Origin: Sphingomonas endolithica | GTDB taxonomy: Bacteria; Pseudomonadota; Alphaproteobacteria; Sphingomonadales; Sphingomonadaceae | Direction of reading: 5' to 3' | DNA length: 64,000 nucleotides | Assembly: GCF_025231525.1 (NCBI RefSeq) | Contig: NZ_CP103057.1 | Span: 62,001-126,000 of the forward strand | In this document: piece by piece, positions 52,118-61,300 of the stretch | How the letters are laid out: every line of letters starts with the position of its first letter | Numbering within the stretch: the stretch's first letter is position 1 | Made by a program: the position numbers and the translations under genes | Notes under the pieces: model-generated | Seen by the model: the letters and a program-made list of their open reading frames with translations, nothing else | Told to the model about the DNA's origin: nothing | The model's database searches: none

Positions 52118-53605
52118 ATGTCGTCAGAGCATTTCGACGTAGTCGTGGTCGGCGCCGGCCTGTCGGGGATCGGCGCGGGATATCATCTGCAGACGCTCTG
52201 CCCAGATCGCAGCTATGTCATCCTGGAGGGTAGGGCGCAGCTCGGCGGCACCTGGGACCTGTTCCGCTATCCGGGGATCCGCTCGGATTCCGACATGTAT
52301 ACGCTCGGATATTCCTTCAAACCCTGGACCCAGGCCAAGGCGATCGCCGATGGTCCGGCGATCCTGGATTACGTCACCCAGACAGCGCGCGAGAACGGCA
52401 TCGACCGGCACATCCGCTATCGCCAGCATGTAAAGTCCGCCGCCTGGTCGACCGACGAGGCGCGTTGGACCGTGCAGGCGGAAGGACCCGACGGGCCGGT
52501 CAGCTATACCTGCAGCTTCCTTTTCATGTGCTCGGGCTATTACAATTATGCCGCGGGGCACACGCCGGAATTTGCCGGCGCGGCCGACTTTGGCGGGCGC
52601 ATCGTCCATCCGCAGCACTGGCCGAGCGACCTGGACTACGCCGGCAAGCGCGTGGTGGTGATCGGCAGCGGCGCGACGGCCGTGACGCTGGTGCCGGAAC
52701 TGGCCAAGAGCGCGGCCCATGTGACGATGCTGCAGCGCTCGCCGACCTATGTCGTCTCGCGGCCAAGCGAGGACCGCTTCGCCAATTGGCTGCGCGCGAA
52801 GCTGCCGGCGAAGGCGGCCTATGGGATCACGCGGTGGAAGAATGTGCTGTTCAGCATGTTCTTCTTCAATCTGGCACGCAGAAAACCGGAGAAGGTGAAG
52901 GAGCGACTGCTCGCCATGGTGCGCGTGCATCTTGGCCCCGATTACGATGTCGGCACGCACTTCACCCCGCGCTACAATCCGTGGGACCAGCGCCTGTGCC
53001 TGGTGCCCGACGCCGACTTGTTCGATGCGCTGAAAAGCGGTGCCGCCGAGGTGGTAACGGACCGGATCGCCCACTTCACCCCCGGCGGCATCCTGCTGGA
53101 AGGTGGACGTGAGCTCGCGGCGGATGTCGTCGTAACCGCCACCGGACTGGAGTTACAATTGTTGAGCGATGTGGCGTTCGAAGTGGATGGGGTGCCGGTC
53201 GATCTGGCAAGCACCTATAATTACAAGGGAATGATGTATTCGGGCGTACCCAACTTGGCACATTCCTTTGGCTACACAAATGCATCCTGGACCCTAAAAG
53301 CCGACCTCACCTGCTTCTATGTCTGCCGCTTGCTAAACACGTTGCAAAAGCGTGGATTACGTCAGACGACGCCGCGGATCGGGGCGGAGGCACTAAAGCC
53401 GCAGCCATTCCTCGACTTCACCTCAGGCTATGTCACGCGGGCGATGGAGAAGTTTCCCAAGCAGGGCCACCGCTGGCCCTGGAAGCTATACCAAAATTAC
53501 GCTCAGGACTTGGTGACGCTGAAATACGGATCGGTGGATATCGAGATGGAGTTTTCGAACCCCGTTCCGACGCACGCCCAAAAGCGAGCGACAGCCGACG
53601 CCTGA
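52118..53605 (+). CDS. Flavin-containing monooxygenase, Baeyer-Villiger type
   Basis: 495-residue FAD/NADPH monooxygenase. The FAD motif GAGLSGIGAG lies at residues 11-20, the Baeyer-Villiger fingerprint FGGRIVHPQHW (FxGxxxHxxxW) is near residue 170, and the NADPH motif VVIGSGATAV follows. Such enzymes turn ketones into esters or lactones; substrates may be cyclic or steroidal ketones but cannot be read here. ATG 52118 follows GGAGAAGAGG, so the upstream GTG at 52103 is rejected. It stands alone, with no lactonase or dehydrogenase partner. Confidence 0.88.
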   Translation: MSSEHFDVVVVGAGLSGIGAGYHLQTLCPDRSYVILEGRAQLGGTWDLFRYPGIRSDSDMYTLGYSFKPWTQAKAIADGPAILDYVTQTARENGIDRHIRYRQHVKSAAWSTDEARWTVQAEGPDGPVSYTCSFLFMCSGYYNYAAGHTPEFAGAADFGGRIVHPQHWPSDLDYAGKRVVVIGSGATAVTLVPELAKSAAHVTMLQRSPTYVVSRPSEDRFANWLRAKLPAKAAYGITRWKNVLFSMFFFNLARRKPEKVKERLLAMVRVHLGPDYDVGTHFTPRYNPWDQRLCLVPDADLFDALKSGAAEVVTDRIAHFTPGGILLEGGRELAADVVVTATGLELQLLSDVAFEVDGVPVDLASTYNYKGMMYSGVPNLAHSFGYTNASWTLKADLTCFYVCRLLNTLQKRGLRQTTPRIGAEALKPQPFLDFTSGYVTRAMEKFPKQGHRWPWKLYQNYAQDLVTLKYGSVDIEMEFSNPVPTHAQKRATADA

Positions 53606-54022
53606 CCCCGGGTGGCCTCCGGGGACGCTGCTGCGCCGGACCGCCGCAGCTCCGACACGAGGCCAACAGCCAGGATTGCCGACAGAGCGAGGGTGATTCG
53701 CTCACGGCGATGTACTTCTGAAATCAGTGTGGGCTTCGTCGAGGAGCTAGGTGTCGATCCGGCACTGTGGCCAAACTCGGATAAGCAACAAGGGCTTAGC
53801 GGGTTCCGGACCGACGAATTCGCTTACCAGGGACGAGCGTTGTCGCCGTAGATGAGCGAGAGAAGGAACTTCAGCATGGGTTATCTCCCTTATCAGCATC
53901 CAGTTGGATGCTCTGACTGGTTAATTGATCTTTAACCATCAGACAATCGATTCCTTCGCGGTACAATCGCCGGCAGGAAGGGGTTAAAGCTTTCTTCAGG
54001 ACTTATCCGCTAGGCATCCCCG
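53606..54022. other. Intergenic region with palindromes and no convincing gene
   Basis: No frame here has family resemblance. Notable items are an 8-bp palindrome (53895-53902 with 53905-53912) and an AT-rich dyad GGTTAA/TTAACC nearby, and on the minus strand a 17-codon frame (53824-53877, MLKFLLSLIYGDNARPW) behind GGGAG, which could be a leader or chance peptide. AT content rises toward the EAL gene, so a promoter for it probably lies at 53915-54000. Confidence 0.35.
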
Positions 54023-55435
54023 ATGGTCCGGGCATTGCCACCCTCTGCTGCCAAGACGAAAGGTTGGGTGCCGGAGCGGTCGCCGATCTTATCGTGCGTC
54101 GGCACCAATGAAGTCGAACCAAGTAGGGACAGCGCGACGGACTGGGGTGGGGCGACACAGCTATCAAAAAGCTGGCACCTCGCAGATTCCGCAAACCCGG
54201 TGTGGCGCTTCCTTTGTTTGGCTGAGATCGGCAACTTTGCGGCGTTACGTCGTCAATTGGGTATCGAAGGCGCTAACAGGCTGTTGGCAGATGCCGAAGC
54301 ACACATCGTCGCGGTGCTGCCGCGGGCGCGGGTAAGAGCGATTGGCCGGACGGCGCTGGAAATATCGTTCGAAGGTGGGGCACTGGCCGACTTGGAAGCA
54401 GCACTCGACGAGTTGCGAGCGACATTCGCCCGGGTGCGAGAGTTTGAAGGCGAGCCTGTTGGTTTCGAGATGCTGTTGGCCGGTGCGGCCGATCCGGTCG
54501 GCCATACGGAGGATGTGCGGTTGGCCGAGGAGGCTGAGGGCGCGTTGGAGCAGGCACGCTTGGAGAAGCGGATCGTCATTCGCGATCTATCCGCGGGTAC
54601 TCCGGCATTTGACCGCTTGACGCTGGCACGTGATCTTCCCCCGGCGATCGCAAATTGCGAGATGTTTCTGCAATATCAGCCGAAGGTTAACGTGCGGCGG
54701 CAGGAAGTCGCCAGTGCAGAGGCTCTGGTGCGCTGGCAGCACCCGACACGCGGCCTGATATCGCCCGGCGACTTCATCACGTTGGCCGAAGAGATCGGTG
54801 AGATCGGACCGCTGACGCTCTGGACTCTGGATCAGGTGATCGAAGATCAGAAGCGTCTGTCGGCGGACGGTCACGATATGATGATCTTCATCAACATCTC
54901 GGGTCAACTGCTCGCAGACACCGAATTCGTCGACGCGGCATGTCGCAAGGTACGCGAGGGCAGCACGAGAATAGGGTTCGAAATCACCGAGACATCCGTG
55001 ATTCGTGATCCGGATGTGGCCATTGCTCATCTGCAGATATTAGCAGCGGTCGGTGTCACGATCGCGATCGATGATTATGGTGCGGGGCTTTCGTCACTTG
55101 CTTACCTGAAACAGCTGCCGGCGCGCGAGTTGAAGATCGACAAGTTGTTCGTACTGAATTTGACGAGCAGTCAGCGCGATCCATTAATCGTTCGGTCCAC
55201 CATCGATCTTGCGCACGCATTGGATATGGAAGTCACGGCGGAAGGCGTCGAAACCCAGGCGGCGATGGCGCTCCTCACGGTGATGGGCTGCGACATGGTG
55301 CAAGGATATCTGATCAGCCGGCCGATCTCCATCGAAGCTTTTCGCGAGTATTTGCGGCACGATCAGTGGGAGCTTCCGGACAATCATCCCGAATCCATGT
55401 TCAGCCGCCCGCCAAGCTTCTGGAAGCGCGCCTGA
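54023..55435 (+). CDS. EAL-domain c-di-GMP phosphodiesterase-like protein
   Basis: 470 residues. A variable N-terminus (about 1-60, disordered) is followed by a degenerate cyclase-like region (about 65-195) with no GGDEF signature and an EAL domain (about 205-450): AEALVRWQHPTRGLISPGDF, ITETSV, DDYGAGLSSLAYLKQL, KIDKLFV and AEGVET. The second DD and the catalytic E-A-L are present, so hydrolysis of c-di-GMP is likely. No membrane segment. The start at ATG 54023 has no good Shine-Dalgarno, so the true start may lie downstream. First gene of a signalling cluster. Confidence 0.82.
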   Translation: MVRALPPSAAKTKGWVPERSPILSCVGTNEVEPSRDSATDWGGATQLSKSWHLADSANPVWRFLCLAEIGNFAALRRQLGIEGANRLLADAEAHIVAVLPRARVRAIGRTALEISFEGGALADLEAALDELRATFARVREFEGEPVGFEMLLAGAADPVGHTEDVRLAEEAEGALEQARLEKRIVIRDLSAGTPAFDRLTLARDLPPAIANCEMFLQYQPKVNVRRQEVASAEALVRWQHPTRGLISPGDFITLAEEIGEIGPLTLWTLDQVIEDQKRLSADGHDMMIFINISGQLLADTEFVDAACRKVREGSTRIGFEITETSVIRDPDVAIAHLQILAAVGVTIAIDDYGAGLSSLAYLKQLPARELKIDKLFVLNLTSSQRDPLIVRSTIDLAHALDMEVTAEGVETQAAMALLTVMGCDMVQGYLISRPISIEAFREYLRHDQWELPDNHPESMFSRPPSFWKRA

Positions 55436-55488
55436 AGGCGCTATGATCTATTAGCGCCGCTTTAAGGCATGACGACTAGGCTGGTGGT

Positions 55489-57951
55489 ATGAGACCGCCC
55501 TTCTTAGCGCTGATTGCGTTGATCTTCTCAATGACGGCCGCGGTGACATCCGCTGCTGTTCCCTCAGCCGTTGCGAGCCGCGCGGCAGACGCTCGCGCGC
55601 GATTCGACGCGGCAATCGCCGACGCAAAAGCGATGATGTTGATTGACCCAGCAAAGACCGCTCAGCGCGCCCGGCTTGCCGAAGAACTGGCTTCTAGGCT
55701 GGACGGCCCTCGACGCAATGTGAGCATTGCTACCGCTCAGTGGCTTCGAGGTGAAGCGTATCTGCGTCTAAATAACCTTCCCGAGGCCGCAACCTTGATC
55801 GACGCAGCGATAAAGATGGTTCAGCATGCAGGGGCGGCAACGAAGCTTAGTGGTGATTTGCTTTTATCCAGAGGAGGGATCAACGCCGCTAATGCCAAGG
55901 TTGCGGCCGCACTTTATGATTACCAGAAAGCGCATGATGTATTTGTCGATATAGGAGACATCAGAAGACAGGCTATTTCGCTGTCCAATATAGCCTTGCT
56001 GTATCAGGAAGCTAAAGATTACAATAACTCACTAAAATATTATGATCAAGCGTTGGACATATACCGGGCTGATCCCCAGTTTCTATATGTGATCTATAAC
56101 AACAGAGCAAATGCCTTAAAAGAGCTTGGCCGTGTTGCCGAAGCTGAAAAGGAGATACGCCGCGCACTGGAAATAGCTCGTAATCAGAAGAGCCCGGCCA
56201 TGGAGGCTCGCGTTCTTAGCAACATCGCGCGCGGTCAACTAGTGCGCGGTCAAATAGATGCTGCCGATGAAACCATTGCTCGAGGGTTTATAATAAGTGC
56301 AGATCCCGATGCTGCAGTAGCTCGGAGCCAGTTCTGGGTGCTTGCCGCCAACGCCGCTTTTCTCCGAGGGCAGGATGCGCGCGCGGTCAGCTTAATCAAT
56401 CGTACTTTTGCTGGGGTGGACCTAGCGACGACGACCCTAGAAATGCGCGAAGGCCATAGAACCGCGTATGAGATCTTCAAGAAAGTCGGTGACGAGCGGC
56501 AGGCGTTGCTCCACCTCGAGGCTCTCAAGCGGCTCGACGATCAGACATCCAAATTGGCCTCTTCGGCCAACACGTCGCTGGCGGCGGCACGATTCGACTT
56601 TGCTAATCAAGAGCTTCGCATCGCCAAGCTGAAGGCGGACGAGTTACAGCGCAATATCGATTACGAGCGGGCGCGGGCCAGAACGCGGCAGAACGTGGCG
56701 ATCGGCATCGCGGCGGTCGTGGCGTTGATCGTGGGGATGCTGGCGTTCGGCATCTGGACGCTGCGGCGCAGCCGCAACGAAACGCGCGCGGCAAACGTCG
56801 ATCTCGCATCCACCAACGTCGCCTTGGGCAAGGCGCTTGCTGCCAAGACGGAGTTCCTCGCCACGACGAGCCACGAGATTCGCACGCCGCTGAACGGCAT
56901 CCTCGGCATGACTCAGGTCATGCTGGCGGATCGCACGCTCGACCCGCCGATCCGCGAGCGGATCAACGTGGTGCATAGCGCCGGCGTGACGATGTGTGCG
57001 TTGGTCGACGACATCCTGGACGTGGCCAAGATGGAGACCGGCAACTTGACGATCGAGGATATCCCGTTCGACCTGGCGGCGACGCTGACCGATGTTTCCC
57101 GCATGTGGCAGGAGCAAGCGAGATCGCGTGGCGTGGATTTTGCGCTGCTGCTCGACGAGGCGCCCGGCTGGATCATGGGCGATCCCGCGCGCTTGCGGCA
57201 GATCGTATTCAACCTGCTGTCGAACGCCCTGAAGTTCACTGCCAAGGGCGGGGTCGAGGTGAGTGCGCGGGCTGCCGACGAGCGGCTCATCATCACCGTC
57301 AGCGATACCGGCCTGGGCATTCCGCCAGACAAGCAGGAACTGGTGTTCGAATCGTTCCGTCAGGTCGATGCCGGCACCACCCGCCAGTTCGGGGGCACTG
57401 GGCTGGGCCTGGCGATCTGCCGAAACCTGGCGCGGGCCATGAACGGCGACATCCACGTCAGGAGCGCGGCGGGCGAAGGATCGACGTTCACCGTCGACTT
57501 GCCGTTGATCACAGCGGAATTGCCCGTGGCGGTCGCTGCGCAACAGGACGGGAATGCGCTGCTTATCTTCGATCGCAGCCCGATCACGCGCAGCATGTTG
57601 CGCGCGTTGCTGGAGGAGCGCGCCGGTCGCGTGCTGTTCGCCGATACGGTGGATGCGGCATTGGAGCGGCTGGGTGCCGGCCAAGTCGCCACAGTGCTGA
57701 TCGATGACGCGACGGTCAAGGCCGCGCCCGATCCTTTGGCCGCTTTGTCGGAGATTGCTACCGCGGCGAAGGCGGCAGGTGCGGAAACCGCCTTGCTCTG
57801 GGCTGGCCTCGATGACGAAAAACGCGCGGAAATCGTAGCGGCAGGCATCGATATCATCATTCCGAAGCCAGTCCCGGGCACCGCTTTGGCAGATATTATT
57901 TATCCGACCTCAAAACTGACCCCGGAGCGTCTTGTTTCGCGTGCGGCATGA
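55489..57951 (+). CDS. TPR-containing sensor histidine kinase with degenerate receiver
   Basis: 820 residues. A signal or membrane segment (about 5-23) precedes a periplasmic-type helical region of TPR repeats (about 35-380), then a membrane helix (about 402-424). The HisKA domain has the phosphorylated H462 in TTSHEIRTPLNG, and the HATPase domain has NLLSNALKFT, DTGLGIP and GGTGLGLAI. The C-terminal ~135 residues resemble a receiver but lack a clear phospho-Asp. The sensor region is AT-rich (56041-56100 is 42% G+C) against 73% in the kinase part (57361-57420). A DivK-like receiver gene follows 55 bases later. Confidence 0.88.
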   Translation: MRPPFLALIALIFSMTAAVTSAAVPSAVASRAADARARFDAAIADAKAMMLIDPAKTAQRARLAEELASRLDGPRRNVSIATAQWLRGEAYLRLNNLPEAATLIDAAIKMVQHAGAATKLSGDLLLSRGGINAANAKVAAALYDYQKAHDVFVDIGDIRRQAISLSNIALLYQEAKDYNNSLKYYDQALDIYRADPQFLYVIYNNRANALKELGRVAEAEKEIRRALEIARNQKSPAMEARVLSNIARGQLVRGQIDAADETIARGFIISADPDAAVARSQFWVLAANAAFLRGQDARAVSLINRTFAGVDLATTTLEMREGHRTAYEIFKKVGDERQALLHLEALKRLDDQTSKLASSANTSLAAARFDFANQELRIAKLKADELQRNIDYERARARTRQNVAIGIAAVVALIVGMLAFGIWTLRRSRNETRAANVDLASTNVALGKALAAKTEFLATTSHEIRTPLNGILGMTQVMLADRTLDPPIRERINVVHSAGVTMCALVDDILDVAKMETGNLTIEDIPFDLAATLTDVSRMWQEQARSRGVDFALLLDEAPGWIMGDPARLRQIVFNLLSNALKFTAKGGVEVSARAADERLIITVSDTGLGIPPDKQELVFESFRQVDAGTTRQFGGTGLGLAICRNLARAMNGDIHVRSAAGEGSTFTVDLPLITAELPVAVAAQQDGNALLIFDRSPITRSMLRALLEERAGRVLFADTVDAALERLGAGQVATVLIDDATVKAAPDPLAALSEIATAAKAAGAETALLWAGLDDEKRAEIVAAGIDIIIPKPVPGTALADIIYPTSKLTPERLVSRAA

Positions 57952-58006
57952 GACGATAGGGTCAAGAACTTATGTCGAATGTTATTGATCCATCGGCCGC
58001 CCGGCA

Positions 58007-58396
58007 ATGAAAGTCCTCTTCATCGAGGACGACCCGATGAACCGTCGGGTGGTGGGGGACATGATGGATGTCGCCGGCGCCACCATGACCGGCGCGGAGA
58101 GCGCAGAGATCGGGCTGCAGCTGATCGAGCATAACGATTATGCGATTATCCTGGTCGACTTGCGGATGCCCGGCATGGACGGCCTCACCGCGATCCAGCA
58201 TATCCGCGCGCGGGGCGACGCCAAGGCGCACTTGCCGATCATCGTCGTCACGGCCGATACGGCGGTTGATCTGCGCGAGCGTTGCCTGGCGCAGGGCGCA
58301 GACGACGTGTTGTTCAAGCCGGTGGCGATGGATGCGCTGTTCGACGCCATGGGCCGCATGCTGGCCAAGGCGGCGGGGAATGGCTTGATCGGCTGA
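58007..58396 (+). CDS. Single-domain response regulator (DivK-like receiver)
   Basis: 129-residue receiver domain with no output domain. Acidic pair EDD at 7-9, phospho-acceptor D51 in LVDLRMPGMDG, Thr at the switch position (VVTAD) and K104 in FKPV are all present. It lies right after the TPR histidine kinase, so it is its likely phosphotransfer partner. Single-domain receivers of this type often relay to other kinases or act by protein binding. Confidence 0.9.
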   Translation: MKVLFIEDDPMNRRVVGDMMDVAGATMTGAESAEIGLQLIEHNDYAIILVDLRMPGMDGLTAIQHIRARGDAKAHLPIIVVTADTAVDLRERCLAQGADDVLFKPVAMDALFDAMGRMLAKAAGNGLIG

Positions 58397-58550
58397 CGTT
58401 CGGACGCGCGGGGGCGAAGGAGCGCCCGTTCGCGATAAGCGCTTGGCTTAATACAACGGGATACGTGCTGGTGTAACGTGCCGACCGGGATGCTGGCCCG
58501 ACAGTTTTGACGCAGTCCTGCTTGCCCTCATTCGTGTTTCGCTACTGAAC

Positions 58551-58566
58551 CCCGGCCTGCGCCGGG
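58551..58566. terminator. Small GC hairpin between converging genes
   Basis: Six-base stem CCCGGC/GCCGGG with a four-base CTGC loop, 20 bases before the stop codon of the leftward methyltransferase gene. It could end either transcript, but the lack of T-run and the resemblance to sphingomonad repeat half-sites leave it uncertain. Confidence 0.3.
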
Positions 58567-58585
58567 AGCACGATGGCTGAATTTG

Positions 58586-59422
58586 CTAGCTGCGGCTTTT
58601 CAACGCGTCGGTGAGCGACGCCGTCGCGCTGCCGTGGCGCGCAGGTTGTGGTTGGCTCGGCGCCGGTGCCCAGCCGGTCAGGTAGATGATGTCGAAACGT
58701 TCCGCGGTACGACCGTCAGGATGGGCGCGCGCGGTGAACGCCTGGTCGATCCGGGAGAGCGTGTCGCGCCGCAGCGGCGGGGTGCCGGGTAACAGGTTGG
58801 TGCCGGCCATTCCCCTGAGATCACGCATCAGGCCCCACACGTTGCCATAGCGCACCGTCAGCGTTTCAACATCCGCCACCGGCAGCGCGAACCCGGCGCG
58901 CATCAACAGGTCACCGGCCGCGCGCACATCGACCTGTGGATGGATGCGGGCGACGGGCATGTCGCCTTCCGCCTCGCGTAAGACGGCGCGCAACGTCGAC
59001 AGGGTGTTGCCGCCGGTGAACGCGCCAAGGAACAGGCCGTCCGGCCGCAACGCGCGGCGCGCCAACGCCAGCGCGCCCGGGAGATCGCTCACGGTATCGA
59101 GCGTGCCGGCCGCGACGATCAGGTCGAACGCGCCGTCGGCGAAGCTCGGACGATCCTCGTCCGCCTGGATGCCGCCGACACCGGCGGCGAAGGCGCGGCC
59201 GGGATCGATGCGCGTGATCGTAGCACCTGCGGGTGCCACGAAGCTGCCATCGAAGCAGCCGAGATCCAGTACATCGCTGAAGTCGCGCGTGACGGCATCG
59301 ATACGCTCGGCAATGCCCTCCAGCATGGCCTCGCGCAGGAATGCGTGATCGGCATAGCCGGCGGCGGCGCGGTCGCGGCGCAGGCGGCGCAGCGTGCGAT
59401 CGAATATCTCGGGCGGTGTCAC
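58586..59422 (-). CDS. Class I SAM-dependent methyltransferase (BioC/NDUFAF5-like)
   Basis: 278 residues. The SAM-binding loop is VLDLGCFDGSF, followed by FDLIVAAGTLDTVSDLPGALALARRALRPDGLFLGAFTGGNTL, a pattern of BioC and of the mitochondrial NDUFAF5-like proteins that hydroxylate a complex I subunit. The end (TGWAPAPSQPQPARHG) is a disordered tail. GTG 59422 gives the family-like start TPPEIFDRTLRRLRRDRA; upstream in-frame sequence is antisense to comF. The start lies 42 bases from the divergent comF start. Confidence 0.82.
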   Translation of the reverse strand: MTPPEIFDRTLRRLRRDRAAAGYADHAFLREAMLEGIAERIDAVTRDFSDVLDLGCFDGSFVAPAGATITRIDPGRAFAAGVGGIQADEDRPSFADGAFDLIVAAGTLDTVSDLPGALALARRALRPDGLFLGAFTGGNTLSTLRAVLREAEGDMPVARIHPQVDVRAAGDLLMRAGFALPVADVETLTVRYGNVWGLMRDLRGMAGTNLLPGTPPLRRDTLSRIDQAFTARAHPDGRTAERFDIIYLTGWAPAPSQPQPARHGSATASLTDALKSRS

Positions 59423-59464
59423 GCCTGGGCTTGTGCCGCTTGCGCGCCGCGGCGACAAGAGCGT

Positions 59465-60193
59465 GTGTCGCCGCTGCTCAAGCCTCTGCACTATGTCGCC
59501 GGTCTCGCGCTGCCGCCGCGCTGCCCCGGCTGTGGTGCGGTGATGATCGAGGATCATCGCTTCTGTGCGACCTGTTTCGGCTCGCTCAGGTTTCTGGGAC
59601 CGCCATGGTGCGCGGGCTGCAACCTGCCGTTCGAGCATGATCGCGGCGCGGGTGCCTTGTGCGGCGCGTGCCTGGCGCATCCGCCACGCCATGCCGGGGT
59701 GCGTGCCGCCGTCGCCTATGGCGATGTCGCGCGGACGGTGGCGCTGCGGCTGAAATATGGCGGGCGCACGGCCTTTGCGGAGACGGTCGCCCGGACGATG
59801 GCGCGTTTGATGCCGGAGGGGGCGGAGCTGCTGGTGCCGGTGCCGTTGCATCGCTGGCGGATCTGGTCGCGCGGCTTCAACCAGGCGGCGCTGATCGCAC
59901 AGGCATTGTCACGGGTGAGCGGCGTGCCGACCGATCCGTATTCGTTATGGCGCGTGAAAGCGACGCCGCCATTGAGGGGCCTGGGGCAGCGTGGCCGGGC
60001 CAAGGCGGTGGCAGGCGCCTTCCGCATCGTCGACAAGGAGCGGGTGGCGGGCAAAGCGGTGGTGCTGATCGACGACGTGCATACCAGCGGGGCGACCAGC
60101 GACGGATGTACGGCCGTCTTGCGGCGGGCGGGCGCCGCGAGCGTGACGATCCTGTGCTGGGCGCGCGTACTGGCCGAGACGGGCGACGATTGA
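59465..60193 (+). CDS. comF: ComF family phosphoribosyltransferase-like protein
   Basis: 242 residues. Zinc-type cysteines PPRCPGCG, CATCFGSL, CAGC and CGAC precede a type I phosphoribosyltransferase domain with VLIDDVHTSGATSDGC, the PRPP loop. RWRIWSRGFNQAALIAQAL is typical of ComF/GntX. The family supports DNA uptake or use of foreign DNA in competent bacteria, but its enzyme activity is unknown. GTG 59465 is selected because upstream residues look non-coding. The catalytic loop is intact. Confidence 0.88.
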   Translation: MSPLLKPLHYVAGLALPPRCPGCGAVMIEDHRFCATCFGSLRFLGPPWCAGCNLPFEHDRGAGALCGACLAHPPRHAGVRAAVAYGDVARTVALRLKYGGRTAFAETVARTMARLMPEGAELLVPVPLHRWRIWSRGFNQAALIAQALSRVSGVPTDPYSLWRVKATPPLRGLGQRGRAKAVAGAFRIVDKERVAGKAVVLIDDVHTSGATSDGCTAVLRRAGAASVTILCWARVLAETGDD

Positions 60194-60224
60194 CAAGCGC
60201 GGTTCGGCACCACATTTCAGGCAC

Positions 60225-60482
60225 ATGGCCAAAGTCGAAATCTATACCAAAGCCTTCTGCCCGTATTGCTCGCGGGCATTGAAGCTGTTGTCGTCCAAGA
60301 ACGTGGAGGTCGAGGAATTCGACATCACGATGGGTGGCCCCAAGCGCGGCGAGATGCTGTCACGCGCAAACGGCGGCACGACGGTGCCGCAGGTGTTCAT
60401 CAATGGAAAGCATGTCGGCGGATCGGACGACCTCGCTGCGCTCGAACGCGCCGGAAAGCTGGACGCCCTGTTGGCGGCATGA
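60225..60482 (+). CDS. grxC: Glutaredoxin 3
   Basis: 85-residue dithiol glutaredoxin that reduces disulphides with glutathione. The active site is C12-P-Y-C15, and the glutathione-binding TTVPQVFINGKHVGGSDDL is present. Length is normal. First gene of a tight chain with nit and DUF1178; the TGA overlaps the ATG of the next gene (ATGA). Confidence 0.96.
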   Translation: MAKVEIYTKAFCPYCSRALKLLSSKNVEVEEFDITMGGPKRGEMLSRANGGTTVPQVFINGKHVGGSDDLAALERAGKLDALLAA

Positions 60483-61300
60483 AGGCGGCCGTGCTGCAGA
60501 TGACCAGCGGGATCGATCCCGAGGTCAATGCAGGCAGGTTGTGCGAGGCGATTGCCGAGGGAGCAGTCGGCGGTGCAACGATGTTGTTCACCCCCGAGAT
60601 GTCCGGCATGATCGATCGCGACCGTGTTCGTGGCGGGCCGAAGATCGTCCCCGAAGAACAGGATGCGGTGCTGTCGGCGGTACGGGCTGCCGCTGCCGAG
60701 CATAAGCTGTGGGTGCAGCTCGGCTCGCTGGCGATGCGCCGGCCCGACGGCAAGTTCGCCAATCGTGGCTTCGTGATCGACGATCGCGGCGCTGTTCGCG
60801 CGCGCTATGACAAGATTCATCTGTTCGACGTCGACCTGCCGACCGGGGAGAGCTGGCGCGAGTCCGCTGCCTACGCGCCCGGTGGCAGCGCTATTGTGGT
60901 GGAAACACCGCTGGGGCTGTTGGGCTCGACGATCTGCTACGATCTGCGCTTTCCCGATCTTTACCGCGCGCTGAGTGATGCGGGCGCGACGATCTTCAGC
61001 GTGCCGGCGGCGTTCACCAAGCCTACCGGCGTGGCGCATTGGCACGTCCTGCTGCGGGCACGCGCGATCGAGGCTGGCGCATGGGTGTTCGCCGCGGCGC
61101 AGACCGGTCGGCACGAGGATGGGCGCGAGACGTTCGGTCACTCGCTGGTGGTCGATCCGTGGGGGGAGATCGTGCTCGACATGGGGGAGGGGGCGGGCCT
61201 GGGCTTCGCGGACATCGATCCCGCCAGGGTGGCGGACGTTCGCGGGCGCATCCCGGTGCTGCAGCATCGTCGCCCGATCCCGCCGGTGTCGTTGGCGTGA
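60479..61300 (+). CDS. Carbon-nitrogen hydrolase, Nit1-like (deaminated glutathione amidase type)
   Basis: 273 residues of the nitrilase superfamily with the catalytic triad E40 (FTPEMSG), K112 (YDKIHLFDVDL) and C153 (TICYDLRFPDLYR). The KIHLFDVD pattern is the hallmark of the Nit1/NitFhit group that hydrolyses deaminated glutathione, a repair reaction. Coupling to grxC, a glutathione user, supports this. ATG 60479 overlaps the grxC stop, and its own stop overlaps the GTG of the DUF1178 gene. Confidence 0.9.
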   Translation: MKAAVLQMTSGIDPEVNAGRLCEAIAEGAVGGATMLFTPEMSGMIDRDRVRGGPKIVPEEQDAVLSAVRAAAAEHKLWVQLGSLAMRRPDGKFANRGFVIDDRGAVRARYDKIHLFDVDLPTGESWRESAAYAPGGSAIVVETPLGLLGSTICYDLRFPDLYRALSDAGATIFSVPAAFTKPTGVAHWHVLLRARAIEAGAWVFAAAQTGRHEDGRETFGHSLVVDPWGEIVLDMGEGAGLGFADIDPARVADVRGRIPVLQHRRPIPPVSLA

